Assembly: GCA_034440615.1 (NCBI GenBank)
Contig: JAOTOM010005105.1
Coordinates: 368,501 to 432,500 of the forward strand
Direction: 5' to 3'
DNA length: 64,000 bases
Source: Ashinkailepas kermadecensis
Taxonomy: Eukaryota; Arthropoda; Thecostraca; Neolepadidae
This document shows positions 24,801 to 36,800 of this stretch, in pieces. A model generated the notes under the pieces. It worked only from the letters and a program-made list of their open reading frames with translations, searched no databases and was not told the origin of the DNA. Within the stretch, counting starts at the first letter, position 1. Each line of letters opens with the position of its first letter. The position numbers were made by a program, and so were the translations under genes.

Positions 24801-27800
24801 TCATGGAGGAGTCTGGAACACGCATAGGCCACGACGTCTCAAATCAAGCTGCCCAACACGGGATACCGGCCCGCCTCTGTGCTGCTCTTTGTGCTCTTGT
24901 ATCTACTGCTCCATGTGCTGGATTTGAAGGACATGGAACCGTATCAGAAACTTAGGGAAAGCATCGTACAAGAACCTTCTCCCATGCAGTACATTGATGT
25001 CATGGCAAGCACATGCCGTATTATGTCTAATGCTATTGCACATCGTTCCATCATCTTTAACACCGCATATGCTAGCATATATTGGACATCGAAAAAAGCA
25101 ATGTGGAGGAGTCAGCATCCAGAATAACAATTCCACGAAAGCAATTACACAAATCAAGACCAATTTAAGACAGCTTTGAATGGCACTAGCGAGTGCATTG
25201 TGTTAACGAGGGCAATTAGCCACAAAGTGCTAGATGCTGGACTATCGGTGTTAGAGGCGAAGACGCCTTAACAATGCAATTTACTCCCAGTGCCACTAAC
25301 AAGGAACTCTGAAAAAGCCACAATCATGGAGAAGACCAAGGCAGTGAAAATGTAAGCGCTACCTTGTCATTCAGAAAGGTATTCAGTATGCATCCTCGCC
25401 AAGGTTGCTCTCCGACATCAGGTCCGACTGAACAGGACACGTTCAGCCCCCACAAGGTTTGCTGCCGTCTAAATCACAATGCGCACGTTTACGGTGAATT
25501 GGTTTTAATCGGCATCGCCCTTCCCTTCCAATTACCGGCATCAGAGCGACAAGCGTCACGAGACAAAGCTAAGATAGCTTTACCTCGTGATGCTTGCCGC
25601 TCTGATGCCAGGGAATGATCGGGAAGGGCGAGAAAGTCAGGCAATCAACGACCGTCAGGAAACAATTTCAGGAGACGTATGATGGTCAACGAACTGAAAG
25701 CCAACAAAAATGTCTGGGTATTTCCGAAGAGAATTCCACAGTGCAGTATTTCATGGCATTTAATAAACATGCAAATTGGCCATTGGACGTAGAGATCAAG
25801 AAGCGAATCAATGAGTCAAACGCCTATTAGTATTCAAGCATACCTTATTCGTTTATTTAGAACAATCTGTACCAGTTTGGCAACTCAGCCCTAGCACTTG
25901 GCGGCTAGTATGGTTAGCGGCACCGCTACCCCATGAAGCTGCGATCCGACCCACCAAACCGGACCGACTGACATTCCGCTGCCCTTGGCGGTGTTGGTTA
26001 GCGGCACCGCTACCCCATGAAGCTGCGATCCGACCCACCAAACCGGACCGACTGACATTACATCTCACGGCTAGCCCTTGGCGGCTAGTATGGTTGGCGG
26101 CACCGCTACCCCATGAAGCTGCGATCCGACCCACCAAACCGGACCGACCGACATTACATCTCACGGTGCTGCGACGTCGGCGTTGCGTTCAAGGTTTTCA
26201 AACCTCGCAAGCTTCAACAATAACGTCTGCATTTGAGTGTAAAAGTAGCAACAACACAAGAAACCATTGCTAGTGTTCCTGCCAAACCTTGATCACAAGA
26301 CGTGCCCGGCGGTGACTGGCCCCACAGGCTGGATTTGCGAGAGGCTCAAGTGCGTGATACGATTTTGACTCACTCAATGTAGAAATTACAATGGAGATTT
26401 TACAACCGATTGCAACAGTTTTCTCGCCAAATTCCTATCAAGTTCGATGCGAATAACTTAACGAATTGATGCAAGTATATTGAGAAGCATCTATTTAATG
26501 CATGAAGGGTACCAATGTTGCCTTTCATTGCGACGCACGCCGACTCGTGCAGCCAGGAAAGAATTTCTCAAATATATTTGCCATAGCGCGGCGACGCGGC
26601 GCTTGCCATGAGATTTTCACCACACTATGAACCTAACTCAAGAGTAAATCAAATTCGAGACCGAACAGCTTCCTACTCCCAGCCCAGAAATATGTCTGGC
26701 TGTGTGTAGACCACAGTCGCCAGCAGGGCGCACCAGCCCTGCACTGGGCTGTCCGCGCACCAGTTGCCCCCGGTGGCTTACCACTGCCGAGTGTGGATCG
26801 CCGCCGCACCTCCAGACTGGCAGAACGGCAGTTCAGACCGTCTGAAAGCGCACCATCACCAGCATCACACAACCGGCATAGCCGTGTCGACGAGAGGAAC
26901 AGACGGCAATAACTTGACACGCTTCGAGCAAATGGTTCGTTAGCCCGATGTTTGATCGTAGGTAGCCCAGCCACCAAAAGACGTGTAAAAATAGAGTACC
27001 ATGCATGCCACCAGACACAGAAGCAATTCATGGCAGCAAAAAGTATGCTGTAAACCACCCTTTCTACCAAACCATTAACCATAAAACCACTATGGATGGA
27101 AACCATGATTCTGTGCAGTGTGGGGCAACCGAAAAAAAAACGGACTGGGAAAATTTATCAGGAGCTAGATTATTACTAGTCACAACATAAACCCGCACAT
27201 CACTACATAGAACAATCAGACCCTCAGCACCTGTTTGAGACTTCCGGAATGCAAACGCCAACCTGAAAGCAGCACGATGCACCAACATTGCTTACATAAA
27301 CGGCACATAATTGGCACATAACTTGGCGTGACGCGAGCCTGCAAACGCCACCATCCTAGAATAGTTGTGGAGACATGGCATCGACAAATTTATCATGGGG
27401 GAGAAGTAGCTTGGCAGGGTACAACGCCAACGTCTACTAGGAAACAGAGTTGGGAGTAGAGCTGCCATTCTTCCAAACGCTGGCACGGGTCGCGGCACTG
27501 GCACAGAAAATATTGGCCGGCAAGGCACATAGCACGGCAAGCTGGATGATGGTGCACCGAAAGGCAACAAAAGACAGTGATACTTGCAAATGAAAACCTT
27601 AATTGATGAACTATAGCACAGCTGTAAAACATTCCACACAATGACTTAATTAGCACAATCTTCATTATAAAATCCTCATTTGATAAAACGTTCTCTCTTG
27701 CCATCGGTTCAGCAAAGGCAATGATACACCTATATTGCAATTTTGTTATTAAGGGTAGGATCGCACTGGCACGGCAGTGGCACGATAAATTATGATAGGA

Positions 27801-28397
27801 AACAGAAAAAGACGCGTGCCATCTTACGGGCTGCCGTCCCGCGCCATCGTGCCAAAAAGTGGTAACTCTAGCAGGAAAGACTGAATAGAATGCACATGCT
27901 CCCTCAATATTAGAACTACACCTCCAAAAATATTTTCGCACATTAATAACGCCACATTACCAATTAACCATATTAGCAATTAGGTCGGAGATCGCCAGCG
28001 AAGTTGTTGCAATGTGCAAAGCAAACTTCTGAAAACGACAGCTGATATTGCAAAACGAACAGCGAATAAATAATGAAGGAAATCCGGCACTGCATGCTAC
28101 ACAAAAAAAAATCGATCTCAGTCGCAATACATGCGACATGCAATTCTCAGTTACGCCAGCAGCATGCGAAACAAATGATGAAGTAGATGCCCCATTCACA
28201 GCCCGGACGTGCCCCGAAGACGGCTTACCAACGGGGGCACCTCGGCGCTTGTCCACGCCTATGGTGCTGAGGTCAAGCGAGTTCTCCAGCATCTGGTTGA
28301 TTTTCTGAAATGTCTCCATATTTTTGCTGCTGGTGCTGGCATCGCTGATTTTAGAGCGATTGTCTTCTCGTGGCATGTCCGGGAGCAGGTAATTACC
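18633..28397 (-). CDS. CPEB1: Cytoplasmic polyadenylation element-binding protein, CPEB1/Orb (9 exons seen, 5' incomplete)
   Basis: Minus-strand join, 5' to 3': 28397-28229, 26841-26782, 24812-24718, 23837-23568, 23257-22838, 22292-22044, 20824-20659, 19406-19279, 18830-18633; 1755 nt, phases continuous. CPEB1/Orb binds the cytoplasmic polyadenylation element in mRNA 3' UTRs and controls poly(A) length and translation in oocytes and neurons. Seen: a Ser-rich N-terminal half with SDTSG-type phosphosite-like sequence, a Gly/Ser tract, the CPEB signature CTWSGQLP...[19 protein letters not shown]1, RRM2 ([16 protein letters not shown]), [16 protein letters not shown], and a C-terminal ZZ-type zinc domain ([12 protein letters not shown]...[10 protein letters not shown]...RH). 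All introns are GT-AG. The most upstream exon begins at an acceptor, so the start codon lies further right and was not located. CPEB2-4 are excluded by the CPEB1-type C terminus PLMRNSR. Confidence 0.93.
19279..19406 (-). CDS. CPEB1: CPEB1 exon (end of RRM2)
   Basis: Acceptor GCTGCAG, donor AAG|GTGAGA. It encodes [20 protein letters not shown] and [20 protein letters not shown], then KK. Nearly invariant in CPEB1 proteins. Confidence 0.95.
19407..20658. other. CPEB1 intron with two retrotransposon tail fragments
   Basis: Minus-strand copies of the non-LTR 3' tail lie at ~20092-20150 (cagttagttattagggttt...gggcgc) and ~20548-20585 (ttagttagttatttgggctttagggcg). Nothing else recognised. Confidence 0.5.
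20659..20824 (-). CDS. CPEB1: CPEB1 exon (RRM1-RRM2 linker and start of RRM2)
   Basis: Acceptor CCGGCAG, donor GCAG|GTCAGC. It encodes [20 protein letters not shown], then [19 protein letters not shown] and [10 protein letters not shown]. Confidence 0.95.
20825..22043. other. CPEB1 intron, no recognisable feature
   Basis: Single-copy-looking sequence. No reading frame with recognisable protein similarity and no repeat seen. Confidence 0.5.
22044..22292 (-). CDS. CPEB1: CPEB1 exon (RRM1)
   Basis: Acceptor CCGGCAG, donor GAG|GTACGT. It encodes [19 protein letters not shown], then [30 protein letters not shown] and [13 protein letters not shown]; the RNP motifs are recognisable. Confidence 0.95.
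22838..23257 (-). CDS. CPEB1: CPEB1 exon (Gly/Ser tract to CTWSGQLP signature)
   Basis: Acceptor TTTGCAG, donor AAG|GTGAGC. It encodes [17 protein letters not shown], a long Gly run, an Ala/Pro/Ser-rich stretch, and [10 protein letters not shown]...NPVYSCK, the segment directly before RRM1 in CPEB1. The opposite-strand 141-aa frame is a shadow. Confidence 0.92.
23568..23837 (-). CDS. CPEB1: CPEB1 exon (Ser-rich regulatory region)
   Basis: Acceptor TTGACAG, donor ATG|GTCAGT. It encodes [20 protein letters not shown]..., [20 protein letters not shown] and [20 protein letters not shown]. The [11 protein letters not shown]...LSDL pattern parallels SSPSDSDTSG...LSDL in vertebrate CPEB1. Confidence 0.85.
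24100..24255 (-). mobile_element. tRNA-derived SINE, divergent family A copy (minus strand)
   Basis: On the minus strand: box B-like gtgggttcgagtccc, then gtcgctactctac, gtgagagatggcag and cataaaaaccagcaacc, the same modules as the 1245 SINE but much diverged. In a CPEB1 intron. Confidence 0.65.
24718..24812 (-). CDS. CPEB1: CPEB1 small exon (95 nt)
   Basis: Found by phase: the 60-nt exon upstream leaves phase 1 and the next exon needs phase 0. Acceptor GTTCCAG, donor GGC|GTGAGT. It encodes [20 protein letters not shown] and [12 protein letters not shown], and fits both phases exactly. Conservation could not be checked. Confidence 0.7.
24813..26781. other. CPEB1 intron with tandem repeat
   Basis: Holds the repeat at 25888-26165. 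The rest shows no recognisable gene or element; a short inverted pair (gcgacaagcgtcacg...cttgccgctctgatgcc) lies near 25545-25615. Confidence 0.45.
25888..26165. repeat. Tandem repeat, 3 copies of a ~70-bp core
   Basis: The core ggcaccgctaccccatgaag ... accaaaccggaccgactgac occurs at about 25911, 25993 and 26091, with spacers built from the phrase ctagcccttggcggcta. Copies are over 95% alike. The 103-aa minus-strand frame over it is a repeat artefact. Confidence 0.88.
26782..26841 (-). CDS. CPEB1: CPEB1 micro-exon (60 nt)
   Basis: Acceptor GCTTTCAG, donor AGTG|GTAAGC, phase 1 in and out. It encodes [20 protein letters not shown]. The RRRSTLGS segment resembles a basophilic-kinase site. Multiple of three, so skipping would keep the frame. 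Confidence 0.6.
26842..28228. other. CPEB1 intron, no recognisable feature
   Basis: AT-rich sequence. The long minus-strand reading frames here lack recognisable similarity and overlap the flanking exons by chance. Confidence 0.45.
28229..28397 (-). CDS. CPEB1: CPEB1 upstream exon (N-terminal region, 169 nt)
   Basis: Acceptor CATTTACAG, donor GTTG|GTAAGC. It encodes [40 protein letters not shown] and [16 protein letters not shown]. The leucine/asparagine-rich heptad-like part resembles N-terminal CPEB sequence. It begins at a splice acceptor, so at least one exon lies further right. Confidence 0.65.
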
Positions 28398-30589
28398 CTG
28401 TAAATGCCACCAGGATGTCAACATTCGCCAGTGTGCAGCGTTTCGTCAGCGGAGAAGTAGCGGCTGGTGCAACCTGCCGCAGTTTCCAAACGAAACGCGC
28501 CGGAGATACAAAACAAAAACGTCCGGAATCAAAAATGGATTAAGATGTCGCGATTAACACCTTTTTGTACCAGATGGCCATAGGTGACCCTTAAGGTCAG
28601 GTCAAGTCAAAGTTGCGCACAAATCGATTGTTCACAACTTGCCCGCAAACGCTTCCTGCGCTGCAGCAGGAATCCATGTCGTTATTGTCAATCTTCAGTG
28701 TTTATCGCATGTAAATGACAAACCTCAAACAATTTAAAGCATAGATCATGGGTTACGGGTCAGGTCAGGGCAAGCGTTGACCCCGCATTTGAACACTTGA
28801 AGGAATGCTGGTTAAGGCACTTACACCCATCCCAGGCTAACAATGGACCGCGATATAGGATTCAGGACTTACAATAACGAAGTCCTGTCAGGATAGATAG
28901 GTCACTAGGTGAAATTCGGTCGATGACCTTGAACACTGATTGAACATCAACCCCACATCACGTATTATTCGTATCGCAAATGGTTCCACCGAAGTACGAG
29001 CCATTTACGATGCATCCATAGATAGGGGAAAAGGTGGACATCGAAACATCGTAGGGACCAAATTTGAATTAAATGGCAAACATTCCCATTACCTAAGGAT
29101 GAGTTTTGTTAGCTTTGTCGTATTTGAAATGCATTGGCAGCAATACACTTCCAGACACATGGCTGACCAAGACCGAAACGCCAAGTTATCGACGAGTAGG
29201 TGATGAATAGAGGACGAATTCGAATTCAGGACCTAAAAACAGACTATTCGCGAACACTAGAAAGGTCGCCAGATTTATATCTTCGACGGTGGCCTTGAAT
29301 CGCCTTGAAGTAAAGGAACAAAATTCCAATGTCTCAATCCAGCCAGCTATTAGCCTACGCCGCATAAAATGTTTCGAGGTCAATGTATCAAAATGAAATG
29401 ATCAGTGAATTCGTTGAAAATAGTCACGAGTTTTTCTCTTTAGGACGTCAGCTCAGATCGGACCATCGGACAATTGTCTTACCAAGAGCTACGAAAAAGA
29501 CCCAGACGGTCCCAAACCTTAGGACGGCAGTTGAATCAGCCTCCTCTCCTCTCCCTTACAACGACGAAAGTTAAAATTCACACGACCACAGTGCTGAGCA
29601 TACCAACGTCATTGTAATCAACGCATAATGGAGTCAATGTAAATTGTTAGTACTTTTGCCCCACCCCAAAAAAAAAAAATGCTTGCTCACGAATAATCCA
29701 GGTATGTAGGTGCATTGGAAGCAGTCAACAGCAATGCAAACATTACATTGCCCTCAAGTTCGAAAACAGGCGAGCTGCGAACAATTTCGCTCGTCTTGAT
29801 CACGACATTGACATGAGCAGGTCAGCAATCATGGGCCTCAGATCGGCTATGGTAGGTTTGTATACGCTTGGCTTATATACATGCATGGATGAGTTTAGCA
29901 ACGTAAAAGACCAACATATGCGATGACTGAAAAAAAACTGAACACTTCTATATAACGCAGAATGCACAGTCACACGACACGGCGATATTACAGGAGACTG
30001 TCGGATAGTCCGGAGGACACCGTCACAGACGACTATTCCAATATCACAGAAGACTGCCCAATAGCATCGACATGCGAATCAAATTGCAGGATAATTGTGG
30101 AATTGCACTTTAGTCTTGATGCTACAGTCGACCCGGGTAACTACATGCAATTTATAACATCCATGATAATCCTGAAGTAACAGATAGACTTGCGCCAGCC
30201 CTCTTGTGCAATTGTCGAAGTCTAACGCGATATTCGGGCCTCTGTGCGAATTTCCGAAGCCCTGCCGTTCGCAAGGCCCCCGGTGGAATTGTTTGGTCCG
30301 CGGTACGATCTTCGGGGCCATGCACGATTTTCAGGCCCCGGCGCTAATGTCCGCGACCCACTGGTCTTTGTTTCGGCCACCGATCATATTTTGGGGGGGG
30401 ATTTTAGGATCCGACGGGCATTTTGGAGTCCCAGTGAGATTTGTTCGGGGCCCCGGCGAAATCTGAACACTGACGCGATCCTTGGGAGCCGGCCACCTCT
30501 GAGGCGGCCCCTAGATGTGGTCACCAGTGGGCGAGCTAAATTTCAGCGCGCGAAGAGCGCCGAAATGATGCCCCTCTCCACGACAGGGG
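28398..30589. other. Probable upstream CPEB1 intron / intergenic sequence
   Basis: Mostly unrecognised, with a poly(A) run near 29668. A missing CPEB1 5' exon may lie here or further right, but none could be supported. Confidence 0.4.
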
Positions 30590-31010
30590 GCTACAGCCCT
30601 CTTAGCCCTCCCCTTGGTTGCGCTACAGTGCATCGCAGTTATCTTTTCTCAATCAGATATTTGCCAACGATATGCGCTTGCATATTCCAGAAGAGATCTT
30701 CGCGAGACTTCGACCAGATTCGTTTCGGTGGCACCACCACCCGTGAGCGAGGTCTGCCAAATAGCTTAGCAATGGACGGCCACTTAACATACAAAGCGCA
30801 TATTGATAATATTGAGCCAAACTCTACATTGCATACCACGGTTCACAGCGACACCGATTGTCGCACCACTGGTAGCTTGCGTTACTGCATCGCCATGCTC
30901 GGCGCACGTCGAAGTACAGAACGACACCGTATCCAAAGGATATTAAACTTCCGTACTAAAATGACAGGTGACCAAATAAAAGACCATGTGAGTGATGTTT
31001 TAAAACATGA
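30590..31010 (+). pseudogene. Degraded non-LTR reverse-transcriptase C-terminal fragment
   Basis: A frame reads FQKRSSRDFDQIRFGG..., then LAMDGHLTYKAHIDNIEPN, which resembles the LGVTLDxxLTFxxHI(D/N) block after the RT domain in Jockey/Ingi-type elements. The rest is unrecognisable. Confidence 0.4.
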
Positions 31011-31447
31011 ACAGGCCGAGTACAACGAATTTGGCAATGCACCACCGTGCATGTGCAGTTCAGCAAATATTATAGACAGATACGATATGTCTCGTAACCA
31101 GAAGGGAACTGAACTACGCAATAGGCAATGAACAACCATCAATTTATCCCAAAATACGTCCTGAAACAGACAGGTGTCGACTGGTATACCGGGATGCTCT
31201 GTAATAATCTTCGCAACCAAACTGGAAATATTGGTACAAGTGCCAGAAGTTCCCGCCAAAATGCTACGCCTCTATTAGCAGAACAGACAGCACAGAAACC
31301 GCAATAGGTCACGACGCAATATGCTCCACTTGTTATTGCCCACATTTATCGGTGTCTAAGACATCACGGAGGTCTGATGCCATGTCAGGACTCACGGTAG
31401 TCATGCAATGCATAATGAGATAACAGTGTGCATTGCGCGAGTCAAAT

Positions 31448-31560
31448 AGTCACATGACATCGCGCAAGTCACACGACATCGCGCAAGTCACACGACATCG
31501 CGCGAGTCACACGACATCGCGCGAGTCACACGACATCGCGAGGGATCGCATGACATTGCG
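31448..31560. repeat. 19-bp tandem repeat, ~6 copies
   Basis: The unit gcgcaagtcacacgacatc is repeated with a/g variation at one position and decays on both sides. Intergenic. Confidence 0.9.
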
Positions 31561-32439
31561 CGAGCCGAATGCCTATACGTGTATCCTATAGCATTACACT
31601 TGTCCCATTGCATCACGGAAACCTCAAGGGATTGTGGAAGTCCAGATATTAATCGCAGACGAGTTAAGAGATTGCGGGATTGCCATGAAACAGTATCTGG
31701 GGACTACGGCAATTCCATGAAATTGCGCTACTCTTCGCGATATGTCGAATTTCGCTTCATATTATGGCAAAGATCATTAAATATCGCTGGGGGAAGTTTT
31801 TGAAAGCATACCGAGGGCAGTCCATTTGGACATGTGAATGTGATTAGTGGTGTTGTGGTCAGATATGTTCAGCACCATGGAATGCACCATTGCTGCAAAA
31901 CTGGAAATGTATATAAACCGATTTTTATGGTGATGTATGTTCTACTTTGCTTACGCAAGTATGCTTGCCGATTATTTTTTCACCCTATTTTTAGGTGGTT
32001 CTTAGTTCAAAGATGGTCAAAGAAAAGACGGTTTTCTTGGGTAAAAACCCATAGCTCAATTCAGATATTAAGGGCACCGGAGCAAAAAATAATGGCCTTT
32101 GCTGGAGCATCCATTCTTGGATACACTTAATATGTACTAAGCAAATGAAAACAACATTTCCTCGATTAAGTCAAACATGCGTTGAGTAAACGAATGACAA
32201 GAGTTCAACTGGTACCTGCGAGCGGGAGGACGTACGAAATTTGCACTGAAAGGCAGTCATATTGCATTCAATGATAAAGCTCGTTCACTTTGCACTCACA
32301 CATCAGACAGCCTTGCAAAGCAAACTTCAGTGCGAAGTGCTTACCCGTATTTGCTCCATGGCATTCATGCTTAATTATCTTCTTTAAAAACAACTAAAAA
32401 ACATTAACACAGGATTGCAAGCTTAAAATTTCACTGCAG

Positions 32440-32680
32440 ACTACAAATCACCCTCCAGCAGGCCCGGGTCACAACTGGCGGACTGCTTCTGCTGACCCCT
32501 GACCTTGGATCGTCTGGTTGCCGGGGGCGATCACCTTGGCAACGGGCCGGCCAGCAGGAACTGAATGTGATTGGTCGTTCAAAACGCGTGCCAGTCCAGC
32601 CCACCACGCGCTGCATCAGCTGACTGGTGACATACGTAAACAAAGCCATGCTGTTGGTCTTGAAGGGTACTGATGGGAAT
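32440..32680 (-). promoter_or_regulatory. Candidate promoter-like GC-rich patch (speculative)
   Basis: A GC-rich island in AT-rich DNA. Minus strand shows a CCAAT box (gaccaatcac) followed by gttgccaaggtgatcg and cggcaac, half sites like an RFX X-box. Its position upstream of CPEB1 fits a promoter, but there is no direct evidence. Confidence 0.2.
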
Positions 32681-33646
32681 TCTCCATTGGCCTGCTCATT
32701 GTAATGCCCACGATGACGACCATGCATTTGGACTAGTCACGTTCCCGATTAACTGACGGCAGTCACCGCAGAGCACACATATGCTCCGAACAGATAGATA
32801 GAGGAAATATTTAAGTTTTTCAAGTAGGTATTTGGACATGTAAGAATAATACAGACAGACTTTCTCATGTTATACACGGTCAGTGGCGGTTTTGAAGCAT
32901 CGGCAAAACAACATTGCTACCAATTCGTAGAAGCAGTGTCATGTTTAGCAGACATTTTTTAATTGAAAATTACTTCAATTAGATTCAAAATATATCAAAA
33001 CCGATAGCAATTGTTTCCCTCTTTCATTCTGACTCACCATTTTCCCACCAAGTTGAATCTTTCTATATTTTGGCCTATTACTTGTATACCTGGGGCCGCC
33101 CTGTACATACGACATACTTATACTGACATATACAATTCTGATAATGATGTAACAGTTTTAATATAATAATGCACATAAAAGCACGAGTTTTCTCCATGGC
33201 TCTGTGTAGGAAAATGTGATCCTGACTTGATTGTTTTGTCAATGTGTTTATATGTAGCTTCAGCGGGTTCGCATCAATAATCAAATTAGCCTATCTAACT
33301 AGTCGTAATTGTGCCGTGATATCCGCCGTTGTTCCCTGAAACGGCAATAAGCCCAATAGCTGAGTGCGCCTCCAGGTGCTACGTCGTTGGCAGCCCTTCA
33401 TCGTGGTGTTGCCCGGGGAGGAGCGCTGACACCTGGTGTCGTAGTTGGACGCTCCCCTCCCCGATAAGATCGTCTCACAGACCGGTTCGATGCCGAGGCC
33501 ATACCGGGAAAAACAGCCGGAAGCAACTGCTAGCTAGATGATATCGGAGTTCAGCCAGCTCGGACAGGTCGGCAGGTCTCCGCAGTTGTTCCTCGCGAGA
33601 GGGTGCGGACGCCGCCAGCCAACGGACCAGTGTGCGGATCACCGCC

Positions 33647-33865
33647 ATGGACACGGAGACGGTGATGGAGACGGTGATGGAGACGGTGACGGGGACGGCG
33701 ACGGAGACAGCTGAGCTGCGACTGAGAGATGATGACGTGAGCAGCTTCCTGACCGAGCTGTGTGCCGGGCTGCAGGTGTCCTCTCTGCCGCCGGCCAGGG
33801 CCAGAGACGAGGCCCTGCAGCACGCGCCTGTTCGTGCCACGCATCTCTCGCCCGAGGAGAAGAAG
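33647..33865 (+). CDS. UROC1: UROC1 exon 1
   Basis: ATG at 33647 in a strong Kozak context (caccgccATGG). It begins with a repetitive Met/Glu/Thr/Val tract encoded by gacggtgatggagacggtga-type repeats, then [20 protein letters not shown] and [15 protein letters not shown]. Donor AAG|GTACGC, phase 0. Confidence 0.9.
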
Positions 33866-36800
33866 GTACGCTGCGAACGCGGCAGCAACGTCATGGGATG
33901 ATCTGCTTCAACTCTCTTACTGGCCGCCGACACTTGGTTATGTGGCATATTAGGTCAGGTGTGTGTACGTGTCATGGCATATTCCTTGAATCCGTGTTGC
34001 TTAGAAATCGTTTTGCCCATGAAAGGTATGATTTTTTTTCCCATATGCAGCATCATAGCTGGTGGCTTCGAATTATCGGTGTTGCCAAGATGTGATTCAA
34101 CCACATTACTTCATATACTGGCATGGACTGAATGTTAAGTCATGAACAATAATTATGTTGCATCGATGGACCCAAATACATAGACCCTTCCATCAACAAA
34201 AAGGTCTGCTGTACTCTGAAATAGTGAACAACATTTCCGTGTACCTTAGCCCACCTTCCCGGTCAGAGCCGCACGTCCCGTCTCGGGGCTCCTTAAAGGT
34301 CCCCAGCCGAACTTCCGAACTGAGCGTTGCACCAAAACTAACTGGATAATATCGGAAAGCCCTCGTTCAATAGGGGCCGGAAATAGTATTACTTTTTATT
34401 TCGAGATCCTTCTTAATCGATTTGTCAAAAACATCGCCAACAAAATGTCAATAAATTCAACCAAGCAAATTCAAAATATATTAACATCGAACACAACCAA
34501 ATATCTGCTTGTTTGGACAATTTAGGTCGTGCAATGCAATTTTGATATTATTTAGGCCATGAAAACGAAAAATAATCATAAAACAGCAGTGCCTAAATAG
34601 GCCTAGCCCACATTTTGCACTTTATCGTAACTTGACCTCAGACCACTTGACGAAGGACATGCAGATTGGATTAGAAACTTCTCCTGGTGCGTCTGCATGC
34701 ATACCAAGGTAAAAATTATGTTGGAAGACCATGCATGTTATACAAATATGGCAATTGACCCAACATAAGACAAAATTGGTCATGACCTCCTCAGTTCACT
34801 AACCTTACCTCAAGCAAAAATCCGAGATATGCGGTTTAGAGGAACTGCTGAATTGCGCTTACGTAGCAAGTGGCATCTAAATATATCTCCGTGTGTATTA
34901 GTTATCGATCCTCAAACGTAACATCATCCGATCCCAAACATCAAACAGAGCACGGGCCTCCAACCTTGTGCAGCATATAGCCGTGAGTGCTTTCATGATG
35001 CACTCTTCTCCGATGAGAACAATTTGGTGTAGTCTTGGTCAGTCTAGTCTTGATCGAATAGTCCATTGATTATTATCAGCGACTTTGTTCCACTCCGCGA
35101 ATGGTTCTCCTCACCACTGCAGCAGCCTCACCCTGTATCAACTGTTTCGCCCTCACCTACGATTCTCCCCACCATTGCAGACGGCTGTTCGCAACGCGCT
35201 GCGCTACTTCCCCGCCTCCTGTCACCCCGAACTGGCGGCAGAGTTTGCCGGAGAACTACTGCAGTACGGGCACATCTACATGTACCGCTTCATGCCCGAC
35301 ACGGAGCGGCTGAGGTCAGTGTGTGTACCGCTTCATGCCCGACACGGCGCGACTGAGGTCAGTGTGTGTACCGCTTCATGTCCGACACGGAGCGGCTGAG
35401 GTCAGTGTGTGTACCGCTTCATGTCCGGGGGTTCAGTTTATGCCTGCCCGACACGGAGCGGCTGAGGTCAGTGTGTGTACCGCTTCATGCCCGACACGGC
35501 GCGACTGAGGTCAGTGTGTGTACCGCTTCATGTCCGACACGGAGCGGCTGAGGTCAGTGTGTGTACCGCTTCATGTCCGACACGGAGCGGCTGAGGTCAG
35601 TGTGTGTACCGCTTCATGTCCGACACGGCGCGACTGAGGTCAGTGTGTGTACCGCTTCATGTCCGACACGGAGCGGCTGAGGTCAGTGTGTGTACCGCTT
35701 CATGCCCGACACGGCGCGACTGAGGTCAGTGTGTGTACCGCTTCATGTCCGACACGGAGCGGCTGAGGTCGTGTGTGTACCGCTTCATGCCCGACACGGA
35801 GCGGCTGAGGTCAGTGTGTGTACCGCTTCATGTCCGACACGGCGCGACTGAGGTCAGTGTGTGTACCGCTTCATGTCCGACACGGAGCGGCTGAGGTCAG
35901 TGTGTGTACCGCTTCATGTCCGACACGGAGCGGCTGAGGTCAGTGTGTGTACCGCTTCATGTCCGACACGGCGCGACTGAGGTCAGTGTGTGTACCGCTT
36001 CATGCCCGACACGGAGCGGCTGAGGTCAGTGTGTGTACCGCTTCATGTCCGACACGGCGCGACTGAGGTCAGTGTGTGTACCGCTTCATGTCCGACACGG
36101 CGCGGCTGAGGTCAGTGTGTGTACCGCTTCATGTCCGACACGGAGCGACTGAGGTCAGTGTGTGTACCGCTTCATGTCCGACACGGAGCGGCTGAGGTCA
36201 GTGTGTGTACCGCTTCATGTCCGACACGGAGCGGCTGAGGTCAGTGTGTGTACCGCTTCATGTCCGACACGGCGCGACTGAGGTCAGTGTGTGTACCGCT
36301 TTATGCCTGACACGGCGCGACTGAGGTCAGTGTGTGTACCGCTTCATGCCCGACACGGAGCGGCTGAGGTCAGTGTGTGTACCGCTTCATGTCCGACACG
36401 GCGCGACTGAGGTCAGTGTGTGTACCGCTTCATGCCCGACACGGCGCGACTGAGGTCAGTGTGTGTACCGCTTCATGCCCGACACGGAGCGGCTGAGGTC
36501 ATGTGTGTACCGCTTCATGTCCGGCACGGCGCGACTGAGGTCAGTGTGTGTACCGCTTCATGTCCGACACGGCGCGGCTGAGGTCAGTGTGTGTACCGCT
36601 TCATGTCCGACACGGAGCGGCTGAGGTCAGTGTGTGTACCGCTTCATGTCCGACACGGAGCGGCTGAGGTCAGTGTGTGTACCGCTTTATGTCCGACACG
36701 GCGCGACTGAGGTCAGTGTGTGTACCGCTTCATGTCCGACACGGCGCGACTGAGGTCAGTGTGTGTACCGCTTCATGCCCGACACGGAGCGGCTGAGGTC

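Noticed and set aside
32431..32727. 98-aa minus-strand frame as the first CPEB1 exon
   Set aside because: Position would suit, but the sequence shows no CPEB similarity and no matching donor phase could be established.
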